Shown one piece after another: positions 25,558-34,528 of a DNA stretch of 64,000 bases (its first letter is position 1; each line of letters begins with the position of its first letter). Below the pieces are notes generated by a model that did not search any database, was not told the origin of the DNA, and saw only the letters and a program-made list of their open reading frames with translations. The position numbers and the translations under genes were made by a program. Source of the stretch: Polaromonas sp. GTDB lineage: Bacteria; Pseudomonadota; Gammaproteobacteria; Burkholderiales; Burkholderiaceae_C. The DNA lies in NCBI RefSeq assembly GCF_013817205.1, contig NZ_JACDDD010000009.1:1-64000 (forward strand), in the 5' to 3' direction.

Positions 25558-27127
25558 GCCCGGTGCTGCTCTGGTGGACCAAGCCGACGCGCAACGCGCG
25601 GTGGCCAGCATGGCGCTGGGTTTCACGCCGCGCGTGACGCTGCTCGATGAAGCCGTTCTGATGGACGTGACCGGTAGCCTGCGCCTGTTCGGTGGCCTGG
25701 CGCGGCTGATGCAGCAACTGGAACAGCGCCTGCTTGCATTTTTTGAATCGAATCAGCCAGGAGCCTGTCAGGCTTGGAACGTCGAAAGCGAAAATCGGCC
25801 CCAGCGAGGACAGTTTTTGCCGGATTTGCAGGCCCATAGCCCAGCTATGGGACAAAAAGACGGTGAAAAATGGACCGCTGCGGTCGGTTTGCAGCCGACG
25901 CTTTCCAGGCTTGATAGGCTCCCTGCCCTTGTCCGGCGGGCGCAGGGCGCTACATCTTTAATAGCACTGGGGCGACTGCGGATGAAGCTGGAGCAAGGCG
26001 AAGGATTGCGGCAGCGGGTGGCCGAGTTGCCCATGCACAGCCTGAGCGCAGCGCGCCCGCATCTGGGCGTGCTGGAGCGCACCGGTTGCCGCAACTGGGG
26101 CGACCTGCTGCGCCTGCCGCGCGATGGCGTGGCCCGGCGCTTCGGCGCGGATCTGCTGCAGGCGCTGGACCGCGCCCGTGGCACGCTGGCCGACGAGTAC
26201 GAATGGCTGGTGCTGCCCGAACACTTTGAAGAAAAAATCGAGCTCGATGCCCTGGTGATCCATGCGCCGGCGCTGATGGCCGGCGCCGAACGCCTGCTGG
26301 TCCGGCTGCAGGCCTGGCTGCTGGGCCGGCAAAGCGGCCTGAGTGCGCTGCGCCTGACCTGGCACCTGGACAAACGCAGGGACGTGCCGCCCACCGGCGA
26401 GATCGAGGTGCGCACGGCCCAGCCCGCGCAGGACTTGCGCCATGTGGCGCGCCTGCTGGGCGAACAGCTGGCGCAGCACAAGCTGCCGGCGCCGGTGCAT
26501 TCGCTGAGCCTGCGCTCGCTGGTGACCGAGCCACTGGCCGATGCGGCCGCCGCCACCGCCAGCCTCTTGATGTCGGAACGCAAACAGGGCGACAGCGCGG
26601 TCGAGCTGATCGAGCGCCTGAGCGCGCGCCTGGGCCCGGCGCAGGTGTTGGCCTGGCAGCCCCAGGCCGACCACCGGCCCGAGCAGATGCAACGCTGGGT
26701 GCCGGCCCACTCCGCTATCAAATTGATAGCTAGTAGCGCAGATTCGACAAGGGCCAGAGGCCAAAAAGGCTTGAAAAATCCGGCATCTCCCGTGATTCGC
26801 AGCGAAGCGCTCTACCCGAGCTGGCTGCTGCCCGAACCACTGAAACTGGCCGTGTCTGGCAACAGCCCGGTCTACCAGGGCCGTCTGCAGCGCCTGGCCG
26901 GCCCGCAGCGGCTGGAGGCCAGCGGCTGGCTCGCGCCCAGCGAAGGCGCCTACCACGCGCACGCCGAACGCCAGGTGCCGCCGACCATGCGCGACTACTA
27001 CATCTACCGCAGCGCTCAGGGCAGCCTGTTGTGGATTTACAGCGTGCGCCTGGCCTTGCCCGCCGCGCCCGCCAAGCCGGCGCTGCAACTGCGGCACGAC
27101 TGGTATCTGCACGGTTTTTTTGCCTGA
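25517..27127 (+). CDS. imuB: Y-family polymerase-like mutasome protein ImuB, with repeat-derived insertions
   Basis: 536 residues from ATG 25517 (MRCWIALHTS), overlapping imuA. ImuB links DnaE2 to the beta clamp and resembles a Y-family polymerase without catalytic acidic residues. Family blocks are LGFTPRVTLLDEAVLMDVTG, LRLFGG, GATSLIALGRLR, LSAARPHLGVLERTGCRNWG and LPRDGVARRFGADLLQALD. The C-terminal ALYPSWLLPEPL region and HDWYLHGFFA end match the family. Two stretches do not belong to the family. About 65 residues after LLAFF (25740-25940) include a 19-bp palindrome and a reverse copy of the dispersed repeat. About 20 residues (26714-26770) are a forward copy. Both keep the frame open. 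Confidence 0.9.
   Translation: MRCWIALHTSITTEPGAALVDQADAQRAVASMALGFTPRVTLLDEAVLMDVTGSLRLFGGLARLMQQLEQRLLAFFESNQPGACQAWNVESENRPQRGQFLPDLQAHSPAMGQKDGEKWTAAVGLQPTLSRLDRLPALVRRAQGATSLIALGRLRMKLEQGEGLRQRVAELPMHSLSAARPHLGVLERTGCRNWGDLLRLPRDGVARRFGADLLQALDRARGTLADEYEWLVLPEHFEEKIELDALVIHAPALMAGAERLLVRLQAWLLGRQSGLSALRLTWHLDKRRDVPPTGEIEVRTAQPAQDLRHVARLLGEQLAQHKLPAPVHSLSLRSLVTEPLADAAAATASLLMSERKQGDSAVELIERLSARLGPAQVLAWQPQADHRPEQMQRWVPAHSAIKLIASSADSTRARGQKGLKNPASPVIRSEALYPSWLLPEPLKLAVSGNSPVYQGRLQRLAGPQRLEASGWLAPSEGAYHAHAERQVPPTMRDYYIYRSAQGSLLWIYSVRLALPAAPAKPALQLRHDWYLHGFFA
25833..25851. repeat. Perfect hairpin in the ImuB insertion
   Basis: CCCATAGC-CCA-GCTATGGG is an 8-bp perfect stem with a 3-base loop. 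It lies inside the segment absent from other ImuB proteins, so it may mark a second repeat family distinct from the ACAAGGG-type element that follows it. Confidence 0.6.
25911..25966 (-). repeat. Dispersed palindromic repeat, copy inside imuB (reverse)
   Basis: Minus strand: GCTATTAAAGATGTAGC hairpin, then GCCCTGCGCCCGCCGGACAA and GGGCAGGGAGCC. This is among the best matches to the intergenic copies. Its hairpin doubles as codons for the ATSLIA segment of ImuB. Confidence 0.75.
26714..26770 (+). repeat. Dispersed palindromic repeat, copy inside imuB (forward)
   Basis: GCTATCAAATTGATAGC perfect hairpin, then TAGTAGCGCAGATTCGACAA and GGGCCAGAGGCCAAAAAGGC. It is translated in frame as the SAIKLIASSADSTRARGQKG stretch of ImuB. 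Confidence 0.85.
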
Positions 27128-27135
27128 AGCGCCGC

Positions 27136-30100
27136 ATGTTCTCCGACGCCCCGATTGAGTTCCTGCAGTTGCCCAACTATGCGGAGCTGCATGTACTGTC
27201 CAACTTCAGCTTCCAGCGCGGCGCCTCGCACGCACACGAGCTGGTGGAGCGCGCAGCAGAGCTGGGCTACCGTGCCATTGCCATCACCGACGAATGTTCC
27301 GTGGCCGGGGTGGTGAAGGCGCATGAAGCCGCACGGGTGCTGGGCATCCAGCTGCTGCCGGGCGCGGAGTTCCTGGTCAAGGCCGATGACGGCAAGCAGG
27401 CCTTCCGCCTGGTGGTGCTGCCGCACAATGCGGCCGGCTGGGGCAACCTGTGCGAGTTCATCACCACCGCGCGGCAGCTCGGTGACGGGACTGAAAAAGG
27501 CAGCTACCGCGTGGTCCTGGGTGAAACCGAATTTTCAGTGCTCACCGATTGCGAAGTCATGCTGTCACCCCTGCCCGATGCTATCGATACCGAAGCACTC
27601 TGCGCTTATGCCACCTGGGCTAACAACAATTTTGGTGCACATGCCTGGCTGGCGGTCGAACTGCTGCAGGGTCTGGACGACGCCTTGCGGCTGGCCCAGC
27701 TGCGCGAGGTGGCCCGGCGCAGTGGCATCGCGCTGGTGGCGGCCGGCCAGGTGCTGATGCATGTGCGTTCGCGCAAGCCGCTGCACGATGTGCTGACCGC
27801 AATCCGCCTGGGCTGCACGGTGCATGAATGCGGCTTTGAACTGCAGGCCAACGCCGAGGCGCATTTGCGCCAGCGCATGCGGCTGGCCGAGGTCTACCCG
27901 CGCGACCTGCTGCGCGCCACGGGGGTGGTCGCTGGCCGCTGCCACTTCAATCTTGATGAAATCCGCACGCTCTACCGTTACCCGGCAGACGACATCGTGC
28001 CGCGCGCCGAAACCCCTGCGCACTGCCTGCGGCGGCTGGCCTGGCAAGGCGCGCACAGGCGTTATCCGCAGGGCATTCCGCCCAGGATACGGCGGCAGGT
28101 GGGCAAGGAGCTGGCCCTGATTGAGGAGCTGGGCTACGAGATGTACTTCATCACGGTGCATGACATCGTGCGTTTTGCGCGCAGCCAGGCGATTCTTTGC
28201 CAGGGGCGCGGTTCCGCCGCCAATTCGGCGGTTTGTTATTGCCTGGAGGTCACCGCCATCGACCCCTCGCAAAGCAATCTGCTGTTCGAGCGTTTCATCA
28301 GCCGCGAACGCAGCGAACCGCCGGACATTGATGTGGACTTCGAGCATCAGCGGCGCGAGGAGGTGATCCAGTACATCTACGGCAAATACGGCCACGACCG
28401 CGCCGCGATTGCCGCCACCGTTATCAGCTACCGTTCACGCAGCGCGGTACGCGATGTGGGCAAGGCCTTGGGTATTGATCCCGACATTGTGGAGCTGTAC
28501 GCCAAAGAACATTTCTGGTTCGACGGCAGCCGCGTGCTGGAAGAAAAAATCCGGGAGGCCGAGGCGCAGGACAACATCGGCCCAGTGCTGCAGTGGCTGG
28601 AACTCGCACGCCTGCTGATGGCGGTGTACCCCCAAGCCGAAGACGAGGTCGCCGACGCCGACGACGGCCAAAAGCGCAAAAAGCGCGAGAAGGCGCGCCC
28701 GGCCTTCCCGCGCCACCTGAGCCAGCATGTCGGCGGCTTTGTGCTGACCCAGGGAAAACTCACGCGGCTGGTGCCGGTGCAGCCGGCTTCGATGGTGGAC
28801 CGCCGCATCATCCAGTGGGACAAGGACGACCTCGAAGCCATGGGCCTGATGAAGGTCGATGTGCTGGCGCTGGGCATGCTCTCGGCCATCCGGCGCTGCC
28901 TGGACCTGGTGAACCGTAGCCGTGGCAGCGACCTGGAAATGCACAAGCTGCCGCTGGAGGATGAGGAGACCTACGACATGATCTGCGCGGCCGACACCGT
29001 GGGTGTGTTCCAGATCGAGAGCCGCGCCCAGATGTCCATGCTGCCTCGCCTGCAGCCGCGCTGTTATTACGACCTGGTGGTCGAAGTCGCCATCGTGCGG
29101 CCCGGTCCCATCCAGGGCGGCATGGTGCACCCCTACCTGAAGGCGCGCGAGATCGAACGCGGCGGCGGCAAGGTGGTGGCCGACTACCCGGCGCTCAACC
29201 CCGCGCTGGAGCGCACCCTGGGCATTCCTATTTTTCAGGAACAGGTGATGCAGGTCGCCATGATCGCGGCCGACTTTACGCCCGGCGAGGCCGATGAATT
29301 GCGCCGCGCCATGGCCGCCTGGAAGCGCAAGGGCGGGGTGGACCGTTTCCGTGGCCGCCTGATCAACGCCATGGTGAAAAACGGCTACACGCCCGAGTTT
29401 GCCGAGCGCATTTTCAGCCAGATCCTGGGCTTTGGCGACTACGGCTTTCCTGAAAGCCATGCCGCCAGTTTTGCCAAGCTGGTCTATGTGAGTTGCTGGC
29501 TCAAGTGCCATGAGCCCGCCTGTTTCCTGGCGGCTTTGCTCAACTCGCAGCCCATGGGTTTTTATGCACCCTCACAACTGGTGCAGGACGCGCGCCGGCA
29601 CGGCGTCGAGGTGCGGGCTGTCGACGTGATGCACAGCGAATGGGACTGCACGCTGGAGCCTTCTGAAAATCTTCCCCCGCCGGCTTATCCTGCCATCGCG
29701 GCAAACCAGCCCGCCGTTCGCCTGGGTCTGTGCCTGGTGGCGGGCTTGTCTGAAGCCGCTGCCGGGCGCATTGAAGAAGCTCGCGCGCAAGCACTGTTCA
29801 CTTCCACCGAAGACCTGGTGTCGCGCGCGAAACTTGGCACCTTGGAGATCAACGCGCTGGCCGCTGCCGATGCCTTGCTGCCGCTGGCCGGCCACCGGCG
29901 CCAGCAGGTCTGGGAGGCGGCAGCGATCAAGTCCGCGCCCGGCCTGCTTAAGGCCGTGCCCATCCACGAGGCACCCTTGCTGCTGGCCGACACCCCCGAA
30001 GGCGAAAACATCCTGTTTGACTACAAGGCCACGGGTCTCACCCTGCGGCGCCACCCGCTGGCCCTGCTGCGGCAGGGGCTGGCCAGGCGCGGCCTGCTCA

Positions 30101-30441
30101 GTGCCAGTGAACTCAACGCCTTGCCCAATGGCCGCCAGGTGGCTGGCTGCGGCATTGTCACCGTGCGCCAGCAGCCGCAAACCGCCAACGGCACGATTTT
30201 TGTGACGCTGGAAGACGAAACTGGACCGGTCAACGTCATCGTCTGGAAATCATTACGTGAAAGCCAGCGCGCCGAGCTGCTGCACGCGCGTCTGCTGGCG
30301 GTGTTTGGCGTCTGGCAGCGCAGCGAGGAAAGCGGAACCGAGCCGGGTTACGGCGCGGTGCGCAACCTGGTGGCGCAGCGGCTGGAGGATTTGACGCCGC
30401 TGCTCGGGCGGCTGGGCACGTCCAGCCGGGATTTCCATTGA
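27136..30441 (+). CDS. dnaE2: Error-prone DNA polymerase DnaE2
   Basis: A C-family polymerase of 1101 residues that carries out damage-induced mutagenic synthesis. The N-terminal PHP domain begins YAELHVLSNFSFQRGASHAH. The palm motif PDIDVDFEHQRREEVIQYIY carries two catalytic Asp residues, after CQGRGSAANSAVCYCL. The third Asp is expected near VDVLALGMLSAIRRCLD. The C-terminus has an OB-type fold (IFVTLEDETGPVNVIVW). Its start follows the imuB stop by 8 bases, completing the imuA-imuB-dnaE2 operon. Confidence 0.96.
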   Translation: MFSDAPIEFLQLPNYAELHVLSNFSFQRGASHAHELVERAAELGYRAIAITDECSVAGVVKAHEAARVLGIQLLPGAEFLVKADDGKQAFRLVVLPHNAAGWGNLCEFITTARQLGDGTEKGSYRVVLGETEFSVLTDCEVMLSPLPDAIDTEALCAYATWANNNFGAHAWLAVELLQGLDDALRLAQLREVARRSGIALVAAGQVLMHVRSRKPLHDVLTAIRLGCTVHECGFELQANAEAHLRQRMRLAEVYPRDLLRATGVVAGRCHFNLDEIRTLYRYPADDIVPRAETPAHCLRRLAWQGAHRRYPQGIPPRIRRQVGKELALIEELGYEMYFITVHDIVRFARSQAILCQGRGSAANSAVCYCLEVTAIDPSQSNLLFERFISRERSEPPDIDVDFEHQRREEVIQYIYGKYGHDRAAIAATVISYRSRSAVRDVGKALGIDPDIVELYAKEHFWFDGSRVLEEKIREAEAQDNIGPVLQWLELARLLMAVYPQAEDEVADADDGQKRKKREKARPAFPRHLSQHVGGFVLTQGKLTRLVPVQPASMVDRRIIQWDKDDLEAMGLMKVDVLALGMLSAIRRCLDLVNRSRGSDLEMHKLPLEDEETYDMICAADTVGVFQIESRAQMSMLPRLQPRCYYDLVVEVAIVRPGPIQGGMVHPYLKAREIERGGGKVVADYPALNPALERTLGIPIFQEQVMQVAMIAADFTPGEADELRRAMAAWKRKGGVDRFRGRLINAMVKNGYTPEFAERIFSQILGFGDYGFPESHAASFAKLVYVSCWLKCHEPACFLAALLNSQPMGFYAPSQLVQDARRHGVEVRAVDVMHSEWDCTLEPSENLPPPAYPAIAANQPAVRLGLCLVAGLSEAAAGRIEEARAQALFTSTEDLVSRAKLGTLEINALAAADALLPLAGHRRQQVWEAAAIKSAPGLLKAVPIHEAPLLLADTPEGENILFDYKATGLTLRRHPLALLRQGLARRGLLSASELNALPNGRQVAGCGIVTVRQQPQTANGTIFVTLEDETGPVNVIVWKSLRESQRAELLHARLLAVFGVWQRSEESGTEPGYGAVRNLVAQRLEDLTPLLGRLGTSSRDFH

Positions 30442-30464
30442 GCCCTGCCAGCCGCGTTGGGGCA

Positions 30465-30516
30465 TAAAAATAGCCGTCAGCCCATGTCTGACGGGCGCAA
30501 GCGGCTATCAAAAAAG
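30465..30516 (-). repeat. Dispersed palindromic repeat copy
   Basis: Minus strand: TTTTTTGATAGCCGCTTGCG, then CCCGTCAGACATGGGCTGAC. It lies between the convergent dnaE2 and kinase genes and ends 5 bases before the kinase stop. Confidence 0.75.
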
Positions 30517-30521
30517 GAGCA

Positions 30522-32678
30522 TCAGGGCAATTTTTGGGTAGCGGCCAGAAATTTTTCGCGCTCGGCCGCATGGTCGATTTCGCCGGCCAGCGCCTCGCGC
30601 AACGCCGCCAGTGAGGTGTGCCGGGCGATGTGCTTTTTGAGCAGCATTTTTGCCAGCGGGCCGATCACCTGGCTTAGCGCGCGTTCCAGATGCGTCAGTT
30701 GCGCTGCGCTAAACCAGGGCGAAGACAGGGGCGCGGAGCGCCCGCTGATGCTACCGCTGATGGTTCCACTGTGCGATGGGCTGACGGGGTGACTCAGGTC
30801 CGGATGCGAGCGGTTTGATGCGTCAGGCCGCCCGCCGAATGCCGGCATGCCCACGGGCTGGGTTTTCTGGCCTTTCGGGTGGAGGAACGCCTCGCGCGCC
30901 TTCGGGTCCGGGATCGACACTGCCAGCAGCTTGCGCAGGCCCTGGGCACCGACGCTGCGTGGCAGCGCCTTTTTGACCAGCACCTTGGCCAGAGGCCCGA
31001 TGCTGTGCGCCAGTTCCGACTCAATATCGACCAACACCTCCGGCGTCAGCGAGGAGAGCGTGGCATAAGAGGCGGTGTTGGCAAATTCACTGTTGTGGGC
31101 ATTGGCCTGCGCCGGTCGCGCTTGCGGCTCCATGACGGCATAAATTTCGTGCGAGCGCAGGTGTTTGTCCAGATGTGGTCCCATGGGGCTGAACAAGCCG
31201 TTGGCGTTGTCGGTGATGCGCGAAATCACATCGTAATAGGCACGCGACACCACAATCTGGTTGGGCTGGGCAAAGTCCGTGATGCGCTGAGCCACATTGA
31301 TGCCGTCGCCGAGCACATTGGCCTGCTGGTTGACGTCGAACACGAGGCGTATCGGTCCCAGATGCACACCGATACGCACCGACACCATTTGCCCGTATTT
31401 CTGCAACAAGAGGCTGCGCAGCAGCAGCGCCGACTGCAGCGCTTCCTCCGGGTCGCCCAGGAAGCAGGTGGCGGCCCCGTCACTGGTGTCGATCACGATG
31501 CGCGATGCCTGGGGCACCCCCATGAGTGCCTTGTCGAGGAGTTCGTTGAAGCGCTGCTTGAGCGTCGCCTGCTGGGCGACCGGGTGCCGTGAGTAAGCCA
31601 CCAGGTTCAGGGACATCACGGTGCCCAGCACATTCTTGCGCCCGTGCTCGGCGCTGCCTCCTGGCGTGGCCTGGGCGCTGGCGGCAAAGGCCAGCACGTC
31701 GCTGGCAGGACCGGGCCGGGTGTCGCCGGGCGGTGACACGCCAGCCGCCGACAGGCCGGTGGCTGCGCGCTCGGCCGCCAGCAGCGCGGCGCGCAACTCG
31801 GCCACACACTGAGGCCGGCGTTTTTCGTCGGGAGCCATGGCCCAGTCGATAGCGCGCAACAAGCCCGGGCCAAAGACGGCTGCATTGCCGATCGCCTGCG
31901 CCGCCAGCAGGCTGTCGTCCTGCACGCGCGCAGCCGACTCCAAGGGTTTTTCGCCGGTGACCATCCAGTACATCACCGCGCCCAGCGAGTAGATGTCGCT
32001 CCAGGGGCCCTGGTGGCCCTTGCTGTGGTACTGCTCGAAGGGTGCAAACCCCGGGCTCACGATGTTGGTTAGGTCGCGCCCACCGGTGGTGCGGCGTGCG
32101 GCGCCAAAGTCGAGCAGCACCGGCGTGCCGTCGGCGCGGATGTAGATGTTGTCGGGCTTGATGTCGCGGTGCAGAAAGTCCAGCTTGTGCACGGCTTCCA
32201 GTCCATCGAGCAGCGGGTAAATCACCTTGAGCAGCGCTGCCTGGTCCAGTGGCGGCTGGCGCGCCAGCCAGCGTTTGAGCGGGTCGCCCGACTCGTACTC
32301 CATGACGATATAGGCGGTGCCGTTGTCGCGGAAGTAGCGCAGCACGCGCGCAATGTTGGGGTGGCGAAACGAGGCCAGCGCGCGAGCCTCGTCGAGAAAA
32401 CGCTCCAGCCCCCAATTGAACTGCTGCTCGGCGTCCGGCGCGCGCACATGCACGGTGTGGTCGGCCGCCCTGACCGTGAGCTCGCCGGGAAAGTATTCCT
32501 TGAGCGCGACCGGTAGTTCCAGATTGATGTCGCGCGCCAGGTAGGTGATGCCAAAGCCACCGCCACCGAGAGTTTTTTCAATGCGGTATTCGAACACCTT
32601 GTGCCCGGCGGGCAGGGCGGCCTCATCCACGCCGGGTGCGTTCGGAGGGCTGCGGGGGGCCACCGGCCCGGGTGTCAT
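30522..32678 (-). CDS. Ser/Thr protein kinase fused to a class III nucleotide cyclase-like domain and a tandem C-terminal repeat
   Basis: 718 residues, no transmembrane segment seen. Residues 30-300 are a Hanks-type kinase with all key residues: glycine loop LGGGGFG (37-43), K60 (VALKEYFP), HRDIKPDN (170-177, Asp172) and DFG (190-192). Residues 350-480 resemble a class III adenylate/guanylate cyclase (GTVMSLNLVAYS, DTSDGAATCFLGDPEEAL, VRIGVHLGP, LGDGINVAQRI). The first metal Asp is replaced by Asn358 while the second acidic position and the N/R pair are kept, so activity is doubtful. A Ser/Gly-rich linker separates two copies of one module: SIGPLAKVLVKK (559-570) and VIGPLAKMLLKK (671-682), each followed by a helical tail. 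The haem-sensor gene is 13 bases upstream on the same strand. Confidence 0.85.
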   Translation of the reverse strand: MTPGPVAPRSPPNAPGVDEAALPAGHKVFEYRIEKTLGGGGFGITYLARDINLELPVALKEYFPGELTVRAADHTVHVRAPDAEQQFNWGLERFLDEARALASFRHPNIARVLRYFRDNGTAYIVMEYESGDPLKRWLARQPPLDQAALLKVIYPLLDGLEAVHKLDFLHRDIKPDNIYIRADGTPVLLDFGAARRTTGGRDLTNIVSPGFAPFEQYHSKGHQGPWSDIYSLGAVMYWMVTGEKPLESAARVQDDSLLAAQAIGNAAVFGPGLLRAIDWAMAPDEKRRPQCVAELRAALLAAERAATGLSAAGVSPPGDTRPGPASDVLAFAASAQATPGGSAEHGRKNVLGTVMSLNLVAYSRHPVAQQATLKQRFNELLDKALMGVPQASRIVIDTSDGAATCFLGDPEEALQSALLLRSLLLQKYGQMVSVRIGVHLGPIRLVFDVNQQANVLGDGINVAQRITDFAQPNQIVVSRAYYDVISRITDNANGLFSPMGPHLDKHLRSHEIYAVMEPQARPAQANAHNSEFANTASYATLSSLTPEVLVDIESELAHSIGPLAKVLVKKALPRSVGAQGLRKLLAVSIPDPKAREAFLHPKGQKTQPVGMPAFGGRPDASNRSHPDLSHPVSPSHSGTISGSISGRSAPLSSPWFSAAQLTHLERALSQVIGPLAKMLLKKHIARHTSLAALREALAGEIDHAAEREKFLAATQKLP

Positions 32679-32691
32679 GGTTCTGCCACCA

Positions 32692-33573
32692 TCAGTTCCC
32701 GTCGCGCTCTATCATCTGCATGGCTTTTTCAAGGCTGCGGCGCATTCGGTTGAAGGAGCTGCCGAGCACCGAGACCTCATCACGGCCGGCATCGGAAAAT
32801 TCGGGTACATCGAAGTCGCCGTTGCTGATCTTGTCAGCCGCCTGTGACATGTTACGGATAGGCCGCACGATCAGCCAGCTCAGCATCAGGTTCAGTACGA
32901 TGAAGACGACGCCGAACACACCGGCCAGCGAGGCCATGAAGGTTTTGAGGGCGCGGTCGGCATTCTGGATGGGAATGTCCATGGGCACGGTCACCACCTG
33001 GGCGCCGACGATCTCATTGTGCTTCCAGCCAAAGCCGTTGGCCGCGCCGTAGATTTTGATCATGCTGGCGGGTGCTGCGGCCGGCACGCTGTGGCATTGC
33101 AGGCATGCGGCATTGGTGATCTGGATCGGCTTGGCGATGTAGAGGATGCGGCCAGTGCCGCCGCTGCGCTCGGACACCAGTTCCTTGGATTCACTGTTTT
33201 GCCTGAACTGGTGGACGATGTCGGCTTCCCAGTCGGTGGCGCGGTGGCGGGGGTTGGTCGGGTTGAGCGTGGCTTCCCTGTAGCCGAAGTCGCGATATTT
33301 TTTCTGGATGTGGTTCAGGGTTTCGGTGGCGGCGTAGGCCGGCACGGTTTGCGGCAGGAAAACTGCCTCGAGCTGTTTGTCCAGGTGTGGCTTGACCTGT
33401 TCCACGGTGTAGCTGCGAACAGCCAGCGCTGTGTCCATCATCAAGCGGGCATTGCGCAGCACCTCTTCACGTGCGTTGTCCTGAAGCAGTTGTCGCGAGA
33501 TCAAGCCCGTGGCCGCAAAGCCGGCCAGGAACACCGTGATCAGCACCAGATTGAATTTGAGCCGCAGTCCCAT
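32692..33573 (-). CDS. DUF3365 c-type haem sensor with HAMP domain
   Basis: 293 residues. Transmembrane helix 1 is at 7-28 and helix 2 at about 213-236, enclosing a periplasmic domain of the DUF3365 (Tll0287-like) type. Within it CLQCH (157-161) is a covalent haem-c motif. A HAMP linker (RPIRNMSQAADKISNGDFDV) follows, with a short coiled-coil end and no kinase, cyclase or methyl-accepting output domain. The protein therefore needs a separate partner. The kinase-cyclase protein encoded 13 bases downstream is the obvious candidate, forming a redox or gas-sensing relay. The pairing is inferred from gene order. Confidence 0.85.
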   Translation of the reverse strand: MGLRLKFNLVLITVFLAGFAATGLISRQLLQDNAREEVLRNARLMMDTALAVRSYTVEQVKPHLDKQLEAVFLPQTVPAYAATETLNHIQKKYRDFGYREATLNPTNPRHRATDWEADIVHQFRQNSESKELVSERSGGTGRILYIAKPIQITNAACLQCHSVPAAAPASMIKIYGAANGFGWKHNEIVGAQVVTVPMDIPIQNADRALKTFMASLAGVFGVVFIVLNLMLSWLIVRPIRNMSQAADKISNGDFDVPEFSDAGRDEVSVLGSSFNRMRRSLEKAMQMIERDGN

Positions 33574-33681
33574 GCGAGCACCCTTGTAAGCCTTTTGTTA
33601 CCATTCTAGACTTCCGTCTGTGCCGTCTGTCCCGAGCCTGCCTCCTGCTGTCAGGTCGGGGGCAGCAATGATAATCCTTCC

Positions 33682-34434
33682 ATGTCCTCCTCTCCCAAAG
33701 TTCTGTTTGGCTTTCATGCCGTTGGGGTGCGCCTCAAAACCGCGCCCCAATCCGTTTTTGAGGTGTTTTTCGACGCCTCGCGCCGTGACGCACGCATGCG
33801 CCAGTTCATGGACCGCGCCCGGGAGGCGGGCGTGCGCCTGATTGAGTCCGACGGGCTGCGCCTGGCCAAGATGTGCGGCAGCCACGGCCACCAGGGCGTG
33901 GTCGCGCGGGTTGACCCGCTGGCGCAGGTGAAATCGCTGGACGAACTGCTCGAGCAGCTGGAAGCGGCGTCGGACCAGCCGCCCCTACTGCTGGTGCTCG
34001 ACGGCGTGACCGATCCGCACAACCTGGGCGCCTGCCTGCGTGTGGCTGATGGCGCCGGGGCCCATGCGGTGATTGCACCCAAGGACCATGCGGCAGGTAT
34101 CAACGCCACGGTTGCCAAGGTGGCCAGCGGCGCTGCCGAAACCATGCCTTACTTCATGGTGACGAATCTGGCGCGAACCCTGGGCGAGCTCAAGGAGCGC
34201 AACATCTGGTGCATTGGCACCAGTGACGATGCGCCCCGAACGATTTACGACGTCAAGTTGACCGGGCCGGTGGCCTTGGTGCTGGGTGCCGAAGGCGAGG
34301 GCATGCGCCAGCTCACGCGCAAGACCTGTGATGAACTGGTCAGCATTCCCATGCGCGGCGCGGTCGAGAGCCTGAACGTCTCGGTGGCCAGCGGCGTGTG
34401 TCTGTACGAGGCCTTGCGCCAGCGGACAGTCTGA
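33682..34434 (+). CDS. rlmB: 23S rRNA (guanosine-2251-2'-O)-methyltransferase RlmB
   Basis: A SPOUT-class methyltransferase of 250 residues. An N-terminal substrate-binding domain (KVLFGFHAVGVRL) precedes motif 1 (LVLDGVTDPHNLGACLRVAD), motif 2 (LVLGAEGEGMR) and motif 3 (SIPMRGAVESLNVSVASGV). It methylates G2251 in the ribosomal P-loop. It is divergent from the haem-sensor gene. Confidence 0.96.
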   Translation: MSSSPKVLFGFHAVGVRLKTAPQSVFEVFFDASRRDARMRQFMDRAREAGVRLIESDGLRLAKMCGSHGHQGVVARVDPLAQVKSLDELLEQLEAASDQPPLLLVLDGVTDPHNLGACLRVADGAGAHAVIAPKDHAAGINATVAKVASGAAETMPYFMVTNLARTLGELKERNIWCIGTSDDAPRTIYDVKLTGPVALVLGAEGEGMRQLTRKTCDELVSIPMRGAVESLNVSVASGVCLYEALRQRTV

Positions 34435-34528
34435 AGGCCTGCGCGGCACTCAGTCACGGTAGCGCAAGGTCTGCGCGGACCAACTGGGTCCTGGGCGCGA
34501 TGCCGACCGGGCGGCCATGCGGTTGGGC

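Noticed and set aside
30522-33573. Kinase and haem sensor as a phage-defence system
   Set aside because: No nuclease, effector or defence-island neighbours; flanking genes are dnaE2 and rlmB.
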